Source of the DNA: a virus
Reading direction: 5' to 3' (one strand)
Virus record (IMG/VR): IMGVR_UViG_3300045256_000135
Span: 119,245-183,244 of that record
DNA: 64,000 nucleotides
In this document: positions 9,684-21,000 of the stretch, piece by piece
Numbering within the stretch: position 1 is the first letter of the stretch
Layout: the number at the start of each line of letters is the position of its first letter
Made by a program: the position numbers and the translations under genes
The notes under the pieces: model-generated
What the model was told of the DNA's origin: nothing
What the model saw: only the letters and a program-made list of their open reading frames with translations
Databases searched by the model: none

Positions 9684-12533
9684 ATGGCTGCTATTATTCG
9701 GATAGATCAGGCTGCAAACACAACGCCAACCGGCACTGCTGGGAAGGCGCGAATTGATCTGTGGCAAAATCAGACCATCTCTCTGGTTTGCACCCAGATC
9801 AACAGTTCATATCAGTGGAGCTTTCTCGATAAGCCTCTGACTAGCTCAGCAACCATCACAAACCCAACTTCGCAAACTGCAACGTTTGTTCCAGATGTTC
9901 TGGGGTCGTATCGAATTCAGCTCATCACAAATGGTGGCGGGCCTACTAACCAGTCGGTTCTTGTTGCAGTTGTTCGTTACAATAACGCGGGTGTACTCCA
10001 ACAGAGTGGGATGTTTGTTCCAGCTTTGGGTGAGCTGCCTGGAGAGAACAACTACAACACCACTCAGCAGCCCTCTGGTAATACACGGAGCTGGGACTAC
10101 CCATTCGAGTTAATTATCGCGGCGATCATCGCTGGAGGGGGAGGCGGTTCTGGAATCACCCAACTCACTGGAGACGTGCTAGCTGGCCCAGGGTCTGGAT
10201 CACAAGTAGCTACAGTTGTAAAGCTTACAGGTACAGGTGGCGTTGTTAACGGGCAGTCAACCGCTATCAAGTGGACTGACGGCGCTGGAACGCCTCCCGC
10301 TGCTGGAGGGAAGCTTAGATTCCCAGCACCCGCAGCTGGACTCTACAACGAGTATCCGCTTATCACCGTTCGGAAGTCTGATGGGTCAGGGGACTTGGAT
10401 GTTCTGAGATCCATTGAGACCAACTCAACATCGACTACCCTGATGGTGGGTGATCCTAACCTTCAGTATAGCACACTGGTGGGTGGTGTAGCTGCTATAG
10501 CTACTGCAGTTACAGGTGGTGGTCCATCGGGTGCTTATGTTTTGGTACGACCAGACGGGTTGGTCGGAATCAATGCAGCCGGCGGCCTGGGAAACCCAGT
10601 TGTTGAGCTAAGCGACAATCTGGTAGCAGATTATGCTGTAGAGTTTGCTCTAGACTATAACGGCACGACGATCCTTCAGTTTGGTCCGCAAGTCACATCA
10701 GCTGTTATCAAACAGGTTGACTCAGCTGGAGCTGGAGCTGATCTGAAGATTCAAGCAGCCAATGCAGGTGGTGCAAACAACTCGGGTGGCAACCTTAGGC
10801 TTGTAGCTGGTACTGCAACAGGCTCTGGTACTACAGGGACAATCAGAGCCCACAATGATATTCTGCTTGATAGTAGCATTGGATCCTTCCCAGCCCAGGG
10901 ATTCATTAGGACCAAGCTCTATGCAGGTGCTACGGATCTTTGGCGAGGCATTAACTCAGGTGGTGAGGCCACAGTTCTTCGCCAACAGGGAGCTTCACTA
11001 ATCTTCGGTGACTCAAACGCAGTGAGTGGTTGGAGCACTCAGCTGAGTGGGTTTGATGTTGCCGCTAACGCAAGAAACAGTTTGGTATTGTACGCTCCGT
11101 ACATCGCCCTAGCTGATTTTGCTACTGCTACAGAACGTGGAAGGTTCATTCCAGCAGCTGGATCACTGACACTTCAGTCTGTAGAAGCGAACACCACCAC
11201 GTTAATAACGCAGGCTGCTAGAGCGTCTGATTCAGTCACTAACGACATTACGGTGCAACCGCAGCCTCCGTTTGCATCAGCTGCAACCAACAAGAGTGGT
11301 GGCAATTTTGTGGTAGCTACTAAAGCTGCCACTGGTGGAGTTTCTGTAGGGCCATTCCTCAAAGTAACATATGATCAGGGAGGAGGTACTGTCCCATCTA
11401 TTTCGATGGGGAACTACAGCAATGGTGGTTACGGCGCCATGTGGTTCATGCAGACGTCACCTAGCACCTCAAACTGGTCGTTTCTTGGCAGTGCTGCTGA
11501 CATCTATTTCAATGCGCCAACCACCAACATCTACTTTGGTGTTGCAACGTCCTACAAGGTGCGTCTCAACAACACCACACTGATAATTGGCTCCGATTAT
11601 GCGACGCCAAGCTACACGTTTGATCTATCAGCCACAGCAAAGATTCGTTTCAATGATGCGGCAACATCAGCTGCAATAATCTTTGATCAGAGGGGCTCTG
11701 ACGCTACTACCCGAGCTCTGACAATCACCGGCCAGCAAGCATTTACAGGTGCAACTGGTGGTAACCGAAATGGTGGCTCTGTAACCATTACGGGTGGTGC
11801 TGCAGACGGTGGTGGTACAGGCGGGTTGCTCAAACTTCAAGCTGGCTCGTCTACTTCTGGTACTGGTGGTCAACTGCAGTTGTACAGTGGCGGTCCAACG
11901 GCAACACCAGGACTTATCACTATTCAAGCTGGAGGCAATAGCGCGAATGCTACTATCTGGATCAACCAGACTAGCATTGAACTCGGTGGAGCTGGTGCAA
12001 ACGTTGCGAACATCTATCTTGAAGCGCCAACCATTACGTTCAGAGACAATTCGAATAACCCGATTCTAACTCTGAGCCACACTACGGGAACAACGAATCC
12101 CACATATTCGGTGGCAGCTAACGTTACAGGCTTTACACTCAAGCAAGCCGATCTTACTACCAACTCGGGTACGGGTGCTACGTTTACCATTCAGTCACAG
12201 AATGAGACTGGCACAACGTCTGTTGGTGGTCCTCTGCATCTCGTATCAGGAACAGGAACAACGAGCGCTGGAGCCATCAGGGCCAAGCTCGGTGGGAACA
12301 CAATGATCGAAGCCGCAGAGGTTGCGGCCGGACGTCGAGTAGTATCCCTGGCCTTTGGTTCTGATCTCACCACCACACAAATGCCAGCAAACACTGGTGA
12401 TAGAGTGGTATTCCTCGCGGATGCAGCTACTGTGCCAACTGCAAACCCAGTGGGTGGTGGGATCTGGTATTCATCTGGTGGTTCACTATACTGGCGTAAT
12501 CCAAGCGGACAAGTTACGCAGATTGCTCCCTGA
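9684..12533 (+). CDS. Tail fibre protein
   Basis: A 949-residue protein. Residues 1-110 repeat the adaptor seen in the 1599-residue fibre (YQWSFLDKP, then GSYRIQLITNGGG). A Gly-rich linker follows around residue 150 (IAGGGGGSG). The shaft is beta-rich with repeated GG(T/N).GG turns. The last part, with GDRVVFLADAATVPTANPVGGG and WRNPSGQVTQIAP, looks like a fibre tip that ends in short strands. No chaperone or peptidase domain was recognised. It probably uses the same attachment site as the other fibre. Confidence 0.7.
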   Translation: MAAIIRIDQAANTTPTGTAGKARIDLWQNQTISLVCTQINSSYQWSFLDKPLTSSATITNPTSQTATFVPDVLGSYRIQLITNGGGPTNQSVLVAVVRYNNAGVLQQSGMFVPALGELPGENNYNTTQQPSGNTRSWDYPFELIIAAIIAGGGGGSGITQLTGDVLAGPGSGSQVATVVKLTGTGGVVNGQSTAIKWTDGAGTPPAAGGKLRFPAPAAGLYNEYPLITVRKSDGSGDLDVLRSIETNSTSTTLMVGDPNLQYSTLVGGVAAIATAVTGGGPSGAYVLVRPDGLVGINAAGGLGNPVVELSDNLVADYAVEFALDYNGTTILQFGPQVTSAVIKQVDSAGAGADLKIQAANAGGANNSGGNLRLVAGTATGSGTTGTIRAHNDILLDSSIGSFPAQGFIRTKLYAGATDLWRGINSGGEATVLRQQGASLIFGDSNAVSGWSTQLSGFDVAANARNSLVLYAPYIALADFATATERGRFIPAAGSLTLQSVEANTTTLITQAARASDSVTNDITVQPQPPFASAATNKSGGNFVVATKAATGGVSVGPFLKVTYDQGGGTVPSISMGNYSNGGYGAMWFMQTSPSTSNWSFLGSAADIYFNAPTTNIYFGVATSYKVRLNNTTLIIGSDYATPSYTFDLSATAKIRFNDAATSAAIIFDQRGSDATTRALTITGQQAFTGATGGNRNGGSVTITGGAADGGGTGGLLKLQAGSSTSGTGGQLQLYSGGPTATPGLITIQAGGNSANATIWINQTSIELGGAGANVANIYLEAPTITFRDNSNNPILTLSHTTGTTNPTYSVAANVTGFTLKQADLTTNSGTGATFTIQSQNETGTTSVGGPLHLVSGTGTTSAGAIRAKLGGNTMIEAAEVAAGRRVVSLAFGSDLTTTQMPANTGDRVVFLADAATVPTANPVGGGIWYSSGGSLYWRNPSGQVTQIAP

Positions 12534-12544
12534 AGGTTAATGAA

Positions 12545-12928
12545 ATGGCTGCTCCCGCATTCAACAAGAAAGTTCTCGTCAACGAGAAGCTAATTCCAGC
12601 CTCCTTAGCTGGCTCACCACTCACTAGCGATCTGTATGATTTTGCTGCAGAAGCTACTGATCGATTCTTTCGTGTGAGACTTGAGTGGCTTGTTCGAAAC
12701 GATTCAGATCTCTCACAAGGGCGAACGGGTGGTCGACACTGTTTGGTTAGGTGGCCAGGTTCAGGTACTATGTCGATCATAGCTCAAGCTGCACTAGAAA
12801 CAGATGCAGCTGCTGGTGCTGGTGGCACCTTTGTTTTTGCAGTTTCTGGATCGAAGGTCCAGGTAACTTTCTCAAACGATGCTGGTGTTACGGGAGAGAT
12901 TGAGTACATTCTGTCTATCTACTCTTGA
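12545..12928 (+). CDS. Hypothetical small structural protein
   Basis: A 127-residue beta-rich protein with a long Ala/Gly stretch in the middle (AAAGAGGTFVFAV). It starts 11 nt after the fibre stop, with weak Shine-Dalgarno AAGG. No family is recognised. Its position between fibre genes suggests a tip, head or decoration protein. Confidence 0.55.
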   Translation: MAAPAFNKKVLVNEKLIPASLAGSPLTSDLYDFAAEATDRFFRVRLEWLVRNDSDLSQGRTGGRHCLVRWPGSGTMSIIAQAALETDAAAGAGGTFVFAVSGSKVQVTFSNDAGVTGEIEYILSIYS

Positions 12929-12936
12929 GGTTGAAA

Positions 12937-13302
12937 ATGCGAGCGATTGTAGTTCCGGAACAAGTGATGCTGTCAGTTTCTACCACGAATCAGAGCACCG
13001 GAGCTCTGGAGGTGGTGAAGATGCCACTAGACTTCGTTTCAAACTTCATCATGACCACAATTCTACATGATCCGAAGTGGGGCAAGTCAGTGGAATGGCT
13101 GCATGCCGCTTTTGATATCAAAGTGGCCTTCAGTAAAGCCACTCCCGGAAGTGTAGTGTCACTCACGACTGAGTGTTTTGCTAAACTGGAGGATGTGGTT
13201 CGAAACCCCACCGCGGGTTACAATCCAGTTGTCATGCTCGAAGCGATGTCGTTTATCGACGCCGTGCTAACAGCGCAAACCGTCGGGGTTGAATCCAAGT
13301 GA
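12937..13302 (+). CDS. Hypothetical protein in tail-fibre operon
   Basis: A 121-residue protein of mixed alpha/beta composition. The ATG at 12937 is preferred over the upstream in-frame TTG because GAGG lies 6 nt before it. The end overlaps the next gene's GTG start, so translation is probably coupled. No motif is recognised. A small fibre-assembly or baseplate accessory role is possible. Confidence 0.55.
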   Translation: MRAIVVPEQVMLSVSTTNQSTGALEVVKMPLDFVSNFIMTTILHDPKWGKSVEWLHAAFDIKVAFSKATPGSVVSLTTECFAKLEDVVRNPTAGYNPVVMLEAMSFIDAVLTAQTVGVESK

Positions 13303-15176
13303 GCTGTGTTCCTGCAGGTTGGGGTTTCGGTCAACAGGGGCTTGATCCATGGGGTGGGCAGGCGTTTGTTCCGGGGGGTCCTTTACCTGTAGCTACACCG
13401 TTCAATATCTACTGCATTGGTCCTTGTGGGCCAATGAGTGCGATCCTAAGCTACGTTGGAGTTACGGAATCAGGATCAGCACTGAGCCGATTTATTGACG
13501 GTGTTACAGAGGACCTGGTAATCGGTGCTGGTGTAGTGTGGCCAGCGAATTTCCAGTTGTTTGTTGCATCTACTGTAGCTGGTACTTGGACACTTGACTT
13601 CACTGTCATGTTTGTGTCGTTGCCAAACGACTTCTCAAATATTCCAAGCGACGGCCTGTACGTCGGTCAAAACACAGTTGGTGGTAATAACGGAGGCTTG
13701 TTTTTCTCTAAAGCTGGCATAGCTTGGGCACCCTGTGTCAGAGTGGTAGCTGGAGCACTCACACCAGATTCATACTCAGTCCTCCCTAGCTCACAGTTTC
13801 TGATCTCTGAGGGTGAGTATTACTCGTTTAGGATTGCTGTTAGTCAGACATCTGGAAAGAGCTACATCTACGTAACAAAAACGAGTGATTTGTCGACCAT
13901 TGGTCACCAGCTAAGATACGTACTCGCTGCAACATCATCGGCAACTTGCCTAAGTTCACAGAGTCGCACCATTGTTGGTGCGAATGGGCTAGCAACTGCG
14001 AACGTTTTGTCACTGGATTCAATCTGTCTTGCGGATGGGCTGATTGTTCCTGACACCTGCGATCCAATTCACACTATCACCAAGAACCTCTCTATGCAGT
14101 GGGGCCTTGGCATGTGGGGATTGCAGGCTTGGGGAGGGGCGGGGTTATACACGTTCACCGTAGTTGGAGCTGGACAGCCAAATCCAACGCAGATTACACC
14201 CATCACGGGTTCCACTATCGGTGGAGACGAGTTCGTACTCACTGGGACGGATCTAGCTACGTTTTTCTACAACGACACCTTTTCAGATGGTGTTTTGAAC
14301 AACGTATTGTGGGGGCAGCTTGGACCGAATCCCGTAACAGAGGGACCAATTGGACCAGCTGGTGCAGTACAGTGCAACACTGGTAGCATACCAGGATCTT
14401 ACTCTGGCATTGAAGCGCAATTACTCAAGCTAAAGGGTGATTTTCACGACCAGATTGACTTCAATATCAGCACTAACTTTCTGAAGAACTTGCCTGCTTC
14501 AGAAGTAACACTAGCAGCTATTGAAGCGTATGACGATCCAGGCAACTTCATCAGACTGTCGTATATCGTCAAGGGGCCTACAGCCAAGACTGGTACAATT
14601 CGCTGCGAAGTTTGGAAGGGTGGTGTTCAGCTCCACGTGCTCGAGCAGCCATACTCAGCTTCTACCGGAACGCTTGGTATTATGCGATACTACGACGATG
14701 TTGAACAAGACTCTAGAGCAGTCTTCTGGTTGAACGGGAACCAGATTCAGAAAACGTTTGACGCACCCTCCTGCACACTCACGCTCAGGATCTTCTCGTT
14801 CAATGGTGGATCGCCATATCAGATACAGTCGTCGTTCGATTCGTTCAAAGCCAAAACTGTCGTGTTGTTCAAAGGGCCATCTGGGGTGGAACCATCTACA
14901 GCAGTAATCGAAGTGTCAGAGTTCAGAGTGCGTGGCCTGACTCCAGCAACGGTTGGCGAATGGGCTGGACTTGTGGACATTCAGGTGTCCAATGGTGCTG
15001 GCACGTGTTGTCGTGGGACCTTAGCTCAGGCGTTTACGTATGTGTACCCTGAGGCATTCGTTGTGGGTAGAGCTCAACCCTTCCGTCCAACCACAAGAGA
15101 GATGTCCCTTACGAACGACCCTGCACTTCGAAACATTGGACCTAACGTTGGCAATAGTTTGAGAAAGCAATTCTGA
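13299..15176 (+). CDS. Tail/baseplate structural protein with duplicated WG modules
   Basis: A 625-residue protein with a GTG start overlapping the previous stop. Two modules begin with a Trp-Gly motif: GWGFGQQGLDPWGG near residue 8 and QWGLGMWGLQAWGG near residue 267. Each is followed by a beta-sandwich-like region; residues about 325-500 resemble a concanavalin/laminin-G-like jelly roll, and an IPT/TIG-like segment (PITGSTIGGDEFVLTGTDL) precedes it. Such folds suit carbohydrate binding. It is probably a receptor-contact or baseplate-periphery protein. Confidence 0.55.
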   Translation: MSCVPAGWGFGQQGLDPWGGQAFVPGGPLPVATPFNIYCIGPCGPMSAILSYVGVTESGSALSRFIDGVTEDLVIGAGVVWPANFQLFVASTVAGTWTLDFTVMFVSLPNDFSNIPSDGLYVGQNTVGGNNGGLFFSKAGIAWAPCVRVVAGALTPDSYSVLPSSQFLISEGEYYSFRIAVSQTSGKSYIYVTKTSDLSTIGHQLRYVLAATSSATCLSSQSRTIVGANGLATANVLSLDSICLADGLIVPDTCDPIHTITKNLSMQWGLGMWGLQAWGGAGLYTFTVVGAGQPNPTQITPITGSTIGGDEFVLTGTDLATFFYNDTFSDGVLNNVLWGQLGPNPVTEGPIGPAGAVQCNTGSIPGSYSGIEAQLLKLKGDFHDQIDFNISTNFLKNLPASEVTLAAIEAYDDPGNFIRLSYIVKGPTAKTGTIRCEVWKGGVQLHVLEQPYSASTGTLGIMRYYDDVEQDSRAVFWLNGNQIQKTFDAPSCTLTLRIFSFNGGSPYQIQSSFDSFKAKTVVLFKGPSGVEPSTAVIEVSEFRVRGLTPATVGEWAGLVDIQVSNGAGTCCRGTLAQAFTYVYPEAFVVGRAQPFRPTTREMSLTNDPALRNIGPNVGNSLRKQF

Positions 15177-18040
15177 TGCCGATCGACCCGAACATCTCCA
15201 GGTATCGCGACCTTCTTTCGCAGCTGCCGACTGGGGACTGGTATGGCTCAGATGGCATTGTGGTACCAGTTCGCAGTTCTCCGTACGAACTCAGATACAC
15301 AACAAACAAGCCAAACAATCAATGGGGCGTGTTCGTCAACACGATCTTCCAAGGTGTTGCAAAGAGCGATGCTAACGGTAATCTGGTAGTTACCGTCAAT
15401 CTGCCGCTGGGGGAATGCACGGTACAGATTGTCGACTCAATTGACAAAGAGACTACTACGTCTCTTCTGACTACGAGGATTTACGCAACCTGGTTCGCAG
15501 CTTACGCTGAAACTCTAGAGCAACTCGACGACTACATTGACACGATTCGATTGGACTCGTGTTTAGCAACATGTCTAGCACAAGACCTTAGCGCGGTTTG
15601 GGGCAATCGACTAGGTCAAGGAAATCCGAGCTACGACTCTAGCACCTATCGTTTAGTGCTCGAAGAACTTCTGCAAGCACAGAGGCTGTTCGGTGCAAAA
15701 CTGCACGGGCTTGAGGTGGGGGTTGGCGCATTCACTCAAGTGCCTCCACTTGACTGGTTTCGACTCTTCACTGGTAAGAGATGGGTGCTTGGGTGGTCGT
15801 TTGTTGAGAATCGAAACTTTGGACAGTGGGAGTTTCAGCAAACTCCCAGCTCCGACATCTCTGGAGTCTCTGTCACGAAGTTTGGTCCATTCGCTGCTCC
15901 CGGTGGTGCGAGTTACCAATGGAATGTCGGAACGAAGGTACTAACATACACTGACCCACTCCTCGGTCCAAAGACTGTAACAATCGATCCAGCAAGGTCT
16001 GGACGCTACGTTGTACCAGGAGAAGAGCTACCAGCAGTTATTGTCAGTCTCCCTGGTCCGTTCAACATCGTTTTGGGTCTAAACGACACGCTCGAATTCG
16101 ATCTCGACAGCAAGGGTATCATTCAGATCACCCTCCCACCAGGTGTACAGAACAACGCTGCAATTGCAGCAAGCATTAACGCAGCATTGAACGCAGATCT
16201 ACGTTACGGCGTAGCATATAACACTGCAGCGTCAGTTTTTGGTGGATCAGTCAGATTCCGGTTAATCAGCGTTTTAACTGGTGACAGTGCGTCACTAAGA
16301 ATCTATCCTTCGAACGGGGTGTCGACTGTTTTTGGCCTAACTAGCACTGACCTACCGAAGGCTATCTCTGGGTTCACCGATACGTTACTGGATCTGAACG
16401 TAGTTACAGAGTCTCTTCCGTTGGTGAATGTGATAGCACCTGTTGTGATTGCAAAGAGTCCGTTGCCAACAGGTTGGATAGCTCTTGGTGGTTCTGCATC
16501 GCTCAGCCATCAGAATCCAAGACTTTCGGCTGTGGTCGACACAAATCTGCTACTTACGTCACTTGGTTCTGATGTTACACTGTCAAAGCAAGTTGTTGCA
16601 GAAGCATCGCAATACAAGGGTTTCAGCTTCACTCTCAGTTGCTGGTTGAGCACTCAAAGTGTGGGTGTGACTCTCTATCTCGGAGCGTCGTTCGATGGTG
16701 GTGCTACATGGATTGAAAGTACTGCAATTCCAGTTACGCAGACCGACGATCCATTTGTTCTCCCGACGAACTACCAGTGGGATTTCATCTACGACCCAGA
16801 TGCAACTGATCTGTGGGTTAGACTGAGACTTTCCTCTGGTGGTCCAGCGTTCTCTCTGAACGTTGCGGATGTACAACTTGAACAGAAATTCGTCACCGCC
16901 GCGTATACAGCATCTAACACAATCCCACGTTATCGCCATAGATCGTTCTTTGGCCATTTGCTGTGGGGGTGGTCACCCGTGCGTTTGAGTGCGTTTGAGC
17001 AGGAGTCGATCGGCTACGCGCCTTTCAGTAACCCAAAAGGTCAGATTGACAAGCTTAGCGCTGCACACACGCAGATTGATAGATTTGACGTAACCGAATA
17101 CGACTTGATTACAGACGAGCCTCTGAACCTCAAAGGTGTGATTAACGAAGCTGATTGGTCTTTTGCCACGCTCACAAATCTAGAACTAGTGGCAATGAAC
17201 CCCACTCGCTTCTCCTACGTTCGGTCAATAACTTCCGCGCCAGTGCTGACGGAACAGTTGACGTTCCCTAACGCACCACCCTACAATGCTGTTCTGCCAC
17301 TAAAAGGCGATCAAGACCAGCTGGCCTCAATTCTGTTCGAGGGTGAAGTCCCGCTACCACAGGACCAATGGTCTTATGTGGACGCTCAAACAATCAACGT
17401 GGTAAACGCTAGCTTCGACCCGAATGCTGTGTACACGTTGAGGTACAACCCACTCTTGCAGGCTGAGTCTGATGTTATTGATCTAGGTCCGAGTTGGTCA
17501 GATTACGTTTGGTACTCTGACTATCACCTCTATCAGCGATTCTCAGCTGAGAATGCAGAACTTGACCAAGATATTGTTCTGTTTGTTGATTTCGGCTCGT
17601 ATACAGCGACTCTGGACCGACCAGCAAATATTGACGTAAACACAGCGTCTATCACCAGAACTGATGGCACTTCTGAAGTCGAACTGCCTAGTGACTCATG
17701 GTCTTGGTTAAGCCCATTGGTGATCTCTTTTGATGGTCGAGCAATTGTGAAGGGTGCGATCTACCGACTAAAGTATCGCGAAGTCGGCCAGAAACACGAA
17801 CCAGTCATCTCGACAACATTCGAGGTTCGTTCCGGGCCAAACCCTGCAGCTGTTTTACTAGCTTCTTACAAGCAGATCGGCCGAAACACTCCAATAAAGA
17901 CACATAACCTCAATCGTTATCATCAACTACGTCTAACCCTTCGTGGCCTCTCGGATATCCGAGATTTGCGTTTAAGTTCGATGTGCTTCAAGGGGTTGAA
18001 CGCATTCGGTGTGAATGGTACGATTCCCGGTCTGCGATAG
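15176..18040 (+). CDS. Large tail/baseplate structural protein
   Basis: A 954-residue protein of mostly beta character with a helical N-terminal segment (about residues 95-180, including FAAYAETLEQLDDYIDTIRL). No known domain was identified. The ATG overlaps the previous stop by one base. Its size, composition and position between fibre-type genes suggest a baseplate wedge or peripheral tail protein. Confidence 0.55.
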   Translation: MPIDPNISRYRDLLSQLPTGDWYGSDGIVVPVRSSPYELRYTTNKPNNQWGVFVNTIFQGVAKSDANGNLVVTVNLPLGECTVQIVDSIDKETTTSLLTTRIYATWFAAYAETLEQLDDYIDTIRLDSCLATCLAQDLSAVWGNRLGQGNPSYDSSTYRLVLEELLQAQRLFGAKLHGLEVGVGAFTQVPPLDWFRLFTGKRWVLGWSFVENRNFGQWEFQQTPSSDISGVSVTKFGPFAAPGGASYQWNVGTKVLTYTDPLLGPKTVTIDPARSGRYVVPGEELPAVIVSLPGPFNIVLGLNDTLEFDLDSKGIIQITLPPGVQNNAAIAASINAALNADLRYGVAYNTAASVFGGSVRFRLISVLTGDSASLRIYPSNGVSTVFGLTSTDLPKAISGFTDTLLDLNVVTESLPLVNVIAPVVIAKSPLPTGWIALGGSASLSHQNPRLSAVVDTNLLLTSLGSDVTLSKQVVAEASQYKGFSFTLSCWLSTQSVGVTLYLGASFDGGATWIESTAIPVTQTDDPFVLPTNYQWDFIYDPDATDLWVRLRLSSGGPAFSLNVADVQLEQKFVTAAYTASNTIPRYRHRSFFGHLLWGWSPVRLSAFEQESIGYAPFSNPKGQIDKLSAAHTQIDRFDVTEYDLITDEPLNLKGVINEADWSFATLTNLELVAMNPTRFSYVRSITSAPVLTEQLTFPNAPPYNAVLPLKGDQDQLASILFEGEVPLPQDQWSYVDAQTINVVNASFDPNAVYTLRYNPLLQAESDVIDLGPSWSDYVWYSDYHLYQRFSAENAELDQDIVLFVDFGSYTATLDRPANIDVNTASITRTDGTSEVELPSDSWSWLSPLVISFDGRAIVKGAIYRLKYREVGQKHEPVISTTFEVRSGPNPAAVLLASYKQIGRNTPIKTHNLNRYHQLRLTLRGLSDIRDLRLSSMCFKGLNAFGVNGTIPGLR

Positions 18041-18047
18041 GTGAAGG

Positions 18048-21000
18048 ATGAGACGGTCTCTATATCCCGATGGCGTACTTGTTCAGCAACCAAACCTCGA
18101 ATTTACTGAAGATTCGAAGTCTGAGCAGATTCTGGTTAGCAGGACCAACACCTGGGAGTCTGGCATTTATGCTGGGCTTGCAGTAACAGTTAACTCTGTA
18201 AATCTGGATCGTGTTGACCTTGCAACTGGCTCTGGCTATGCACCTAATGGGGAGTTGGTGGTTGTTGGTTCTGCACAGCTCAATCAAAGCTTAGCAGACA
18301 CCACGCTTGGTGCGTCCAACCTCGCATTTGTATTCTACACTGAGCTTTTAACAGATCCTGAGCCACACGAGACAAATGGACTCACCTACCCCACCAAGGC
18401 GGAAGCATCGTTCAGGTTCAGAATCCTGACTCCGGCTCAGTTTGCTGCACTTCCTGCAACGGACCCAACCATGACTAACGATGCTCAAGATCGAGCGTTG
18501 CTAGTCGCAAGGATAACGGCCACTGGTGGAAATCTGGTTCAGGGTAACATTGAGAACAGCGTGCCGTGGCGCGATCTCAAGTTCGCTACTGTAGCGTCAC
18601 CGGGTATCAACGGCGTTTCGATTCGTAATGTTTCGGATACCACTCCAGAAGGTCTGAATGGGCAGCTGATTTTCTCAGTCTCTCCCAACAGGTTGCAGTG
18701 GAAGGCTCCGGGTGAGGTCGGGCCTGGTGTAGCAGTCAACGTTCCGAATGAAGCTGACTACACTCTGACAGCGTTGGGTGGTTCGACCATTGTTGTGCAT
18801 GTGATTCCGTCAGCATTGCCAATAGCAGCACTGACGGTCACCGTTGCAATTACTGGGGTGTACTCCCAATCAGTACCGAGGATGTCGGCAGCGGATCGAC
18901 ACCACCGCAGTCTGGTTGGCACCGGCATTCCAACGAAGACAAACCCACATGGTCTGTCCATCAAGGACATTGACCCAGACTTCGTATCAGAGCTTACGAT
19001 TCACCAAGAGCTGATGCATGCAGCCGGGATTTGGCGTGGTTCAAGTCCAGCGTGTCTACGCACAGATATCGTTGAGGTACCTGGCACCGATTACCTCTCA
19101 ATCATTGCCCCAACTGGTGATGATACGTACTGGTGCGAAGGGATTCGCCTCACTTCGGTCCAGAACAACCAAGTTACGTTCACTGACGCAACTCCCGGCC
19201 CAACCAGAGAGGTTTTCGAAATCTTTGTTGATGACGCAGGGATCGTAGGCAAGAGCAAGAGGTCGTCGTTCCCACTGGTATCGCTGTTGACCGGTGTGGA
19301 GAACGGACTGGTGTTCTTATCACCGAGCATTCAAGCCGGAACCTACGCATTGTCGTGGACTTCGAATGGTCCAGGGTTGGGTGGCTCACTTAAGTGGGGA
19401 ACTGGAAAACCGACCCTAGTTCCAGCAGGTGTTTCATCCGGACTGTTTTCACTGTTTGACGGTGAAGACGAGGTTAAATTCTTCATTTCCAACGTAGCTC
19501 TCCTTCCGCAGCCAGCCGGGATTTATACAGACAACATCACTGTAAACGCAGCAGTTTCAAGAGACAGATTTGTTGTTACCGCTCAGGTCTTTTGGACTGG
19601 GTCTGGAACAGGTTCGCTTGGTTACACCCCAAATCGCGGGTTCGTTCCAGCGAAGCTGATTGATCAGAGACTGTTCGGCAATCTGACAGCCGCAGACATT
19701 CGTGACGATGCGCTTGAGGACGTGTTTTACAAGGCTACGTATGAGAAGTCTTGTGACGGCGTTCTGCTTGGAACAATTGATGCAGCTTCTGTTGACGGAA
19801 GCTTGTCGCCAACTCCGGCCGGAGGGCTCTTCGTTGATATCAATGGCTACGCTCCCGTGTATGTTCGGGGGAAGCGGATGGTGGTTCGTGGAGCTCAAGT
19901 AGCAGTTCCGAACAATGCACTGAGTGTCATCTATGTTGATGTCGACGGTAACCTCCAAGTAACTGATCTGCAGACTGCAGCCTTTCTCAACAATGGCAAC
20001 GAAGTGCTCCAACTAAATGCAGAGGCCTTCGTACAGCATGGAGCTGCTCTAGCATTCGTCGGAACAGCTGGTGGCACGATTCTGTTTACAGTTGACCTTA
20101 GACGAAACCTCGGTGGCGGAAACGAAGCAGTTGAGCCGTGGACTGTTGGCATTGCTGAGAGACCCGGCCTCTTCACCAGAGGTGCAGAGTTCTTTGACCT
20201 TTCTGGTGCTTTGCTCTATGCAGCTGCAGCTGGTCAAACTGCTCTCCGTGTGCTCACAACTAGAGTGAAGAACCCGGTGATCATTGGTCCGGGCTCCATG
20301 TCGATCAGTGACGGTACTATTCTGGTTGATAACAGTGCTGTGAATGGGTCCACTTCACTGTTTGCGTTGACAGGTGGCGTTTCCGTAACTGCTCCTGGAT
20401 CTCAGTTGGTGCTACGAAACGTAAAGGTGCTACCTGGAACTGGTGTGGTTAACGCACTAACGTGCTACCTAGTGACAACTGCAGCGTTCACTTCTACCGT
20501 ATTGACTGGCCTGTTGGTAAAGCTAGATCAATTCGGTGGGCTGATTCGAAATGCTGGCCCAAACAGCTTTGGCACAATCCTAGAGAATGTTCGGTGTGAA
20601 CTCACCACTGCATACTCCGATCTGATCTTGCAACAAGTGCCAGGTCAAATCTCCATTAGCGGTCTTGATTTAACGGCCAGTACTGCACTTGGCACCGTGG
20701 CTGTTGTAAATGCTAGCACTACTTTAGCATTTACAAGCATCGCACAAGTAAGGGGTACGGGACAGAAGCTGGTAAGTGGCGCTGGTTCGATCACAAATCT
20801 GTCGTGCACTAATTGCAGTGGTGTTCGACTCGGGTCTATGACCAGTGTGATCTCTGACGTGCTGTTCGACCACTGCAACTTCGTTGATACCACACCTGGT
20901 TCAGTCGTAAACGCGGCCTCAGTTCGAGTTCAGTTCAGAGGATGCCAGTTTGGAAATTCAGTAACGCTACTGACTGCTTCCGACGTGTGGTTTGACAGTT

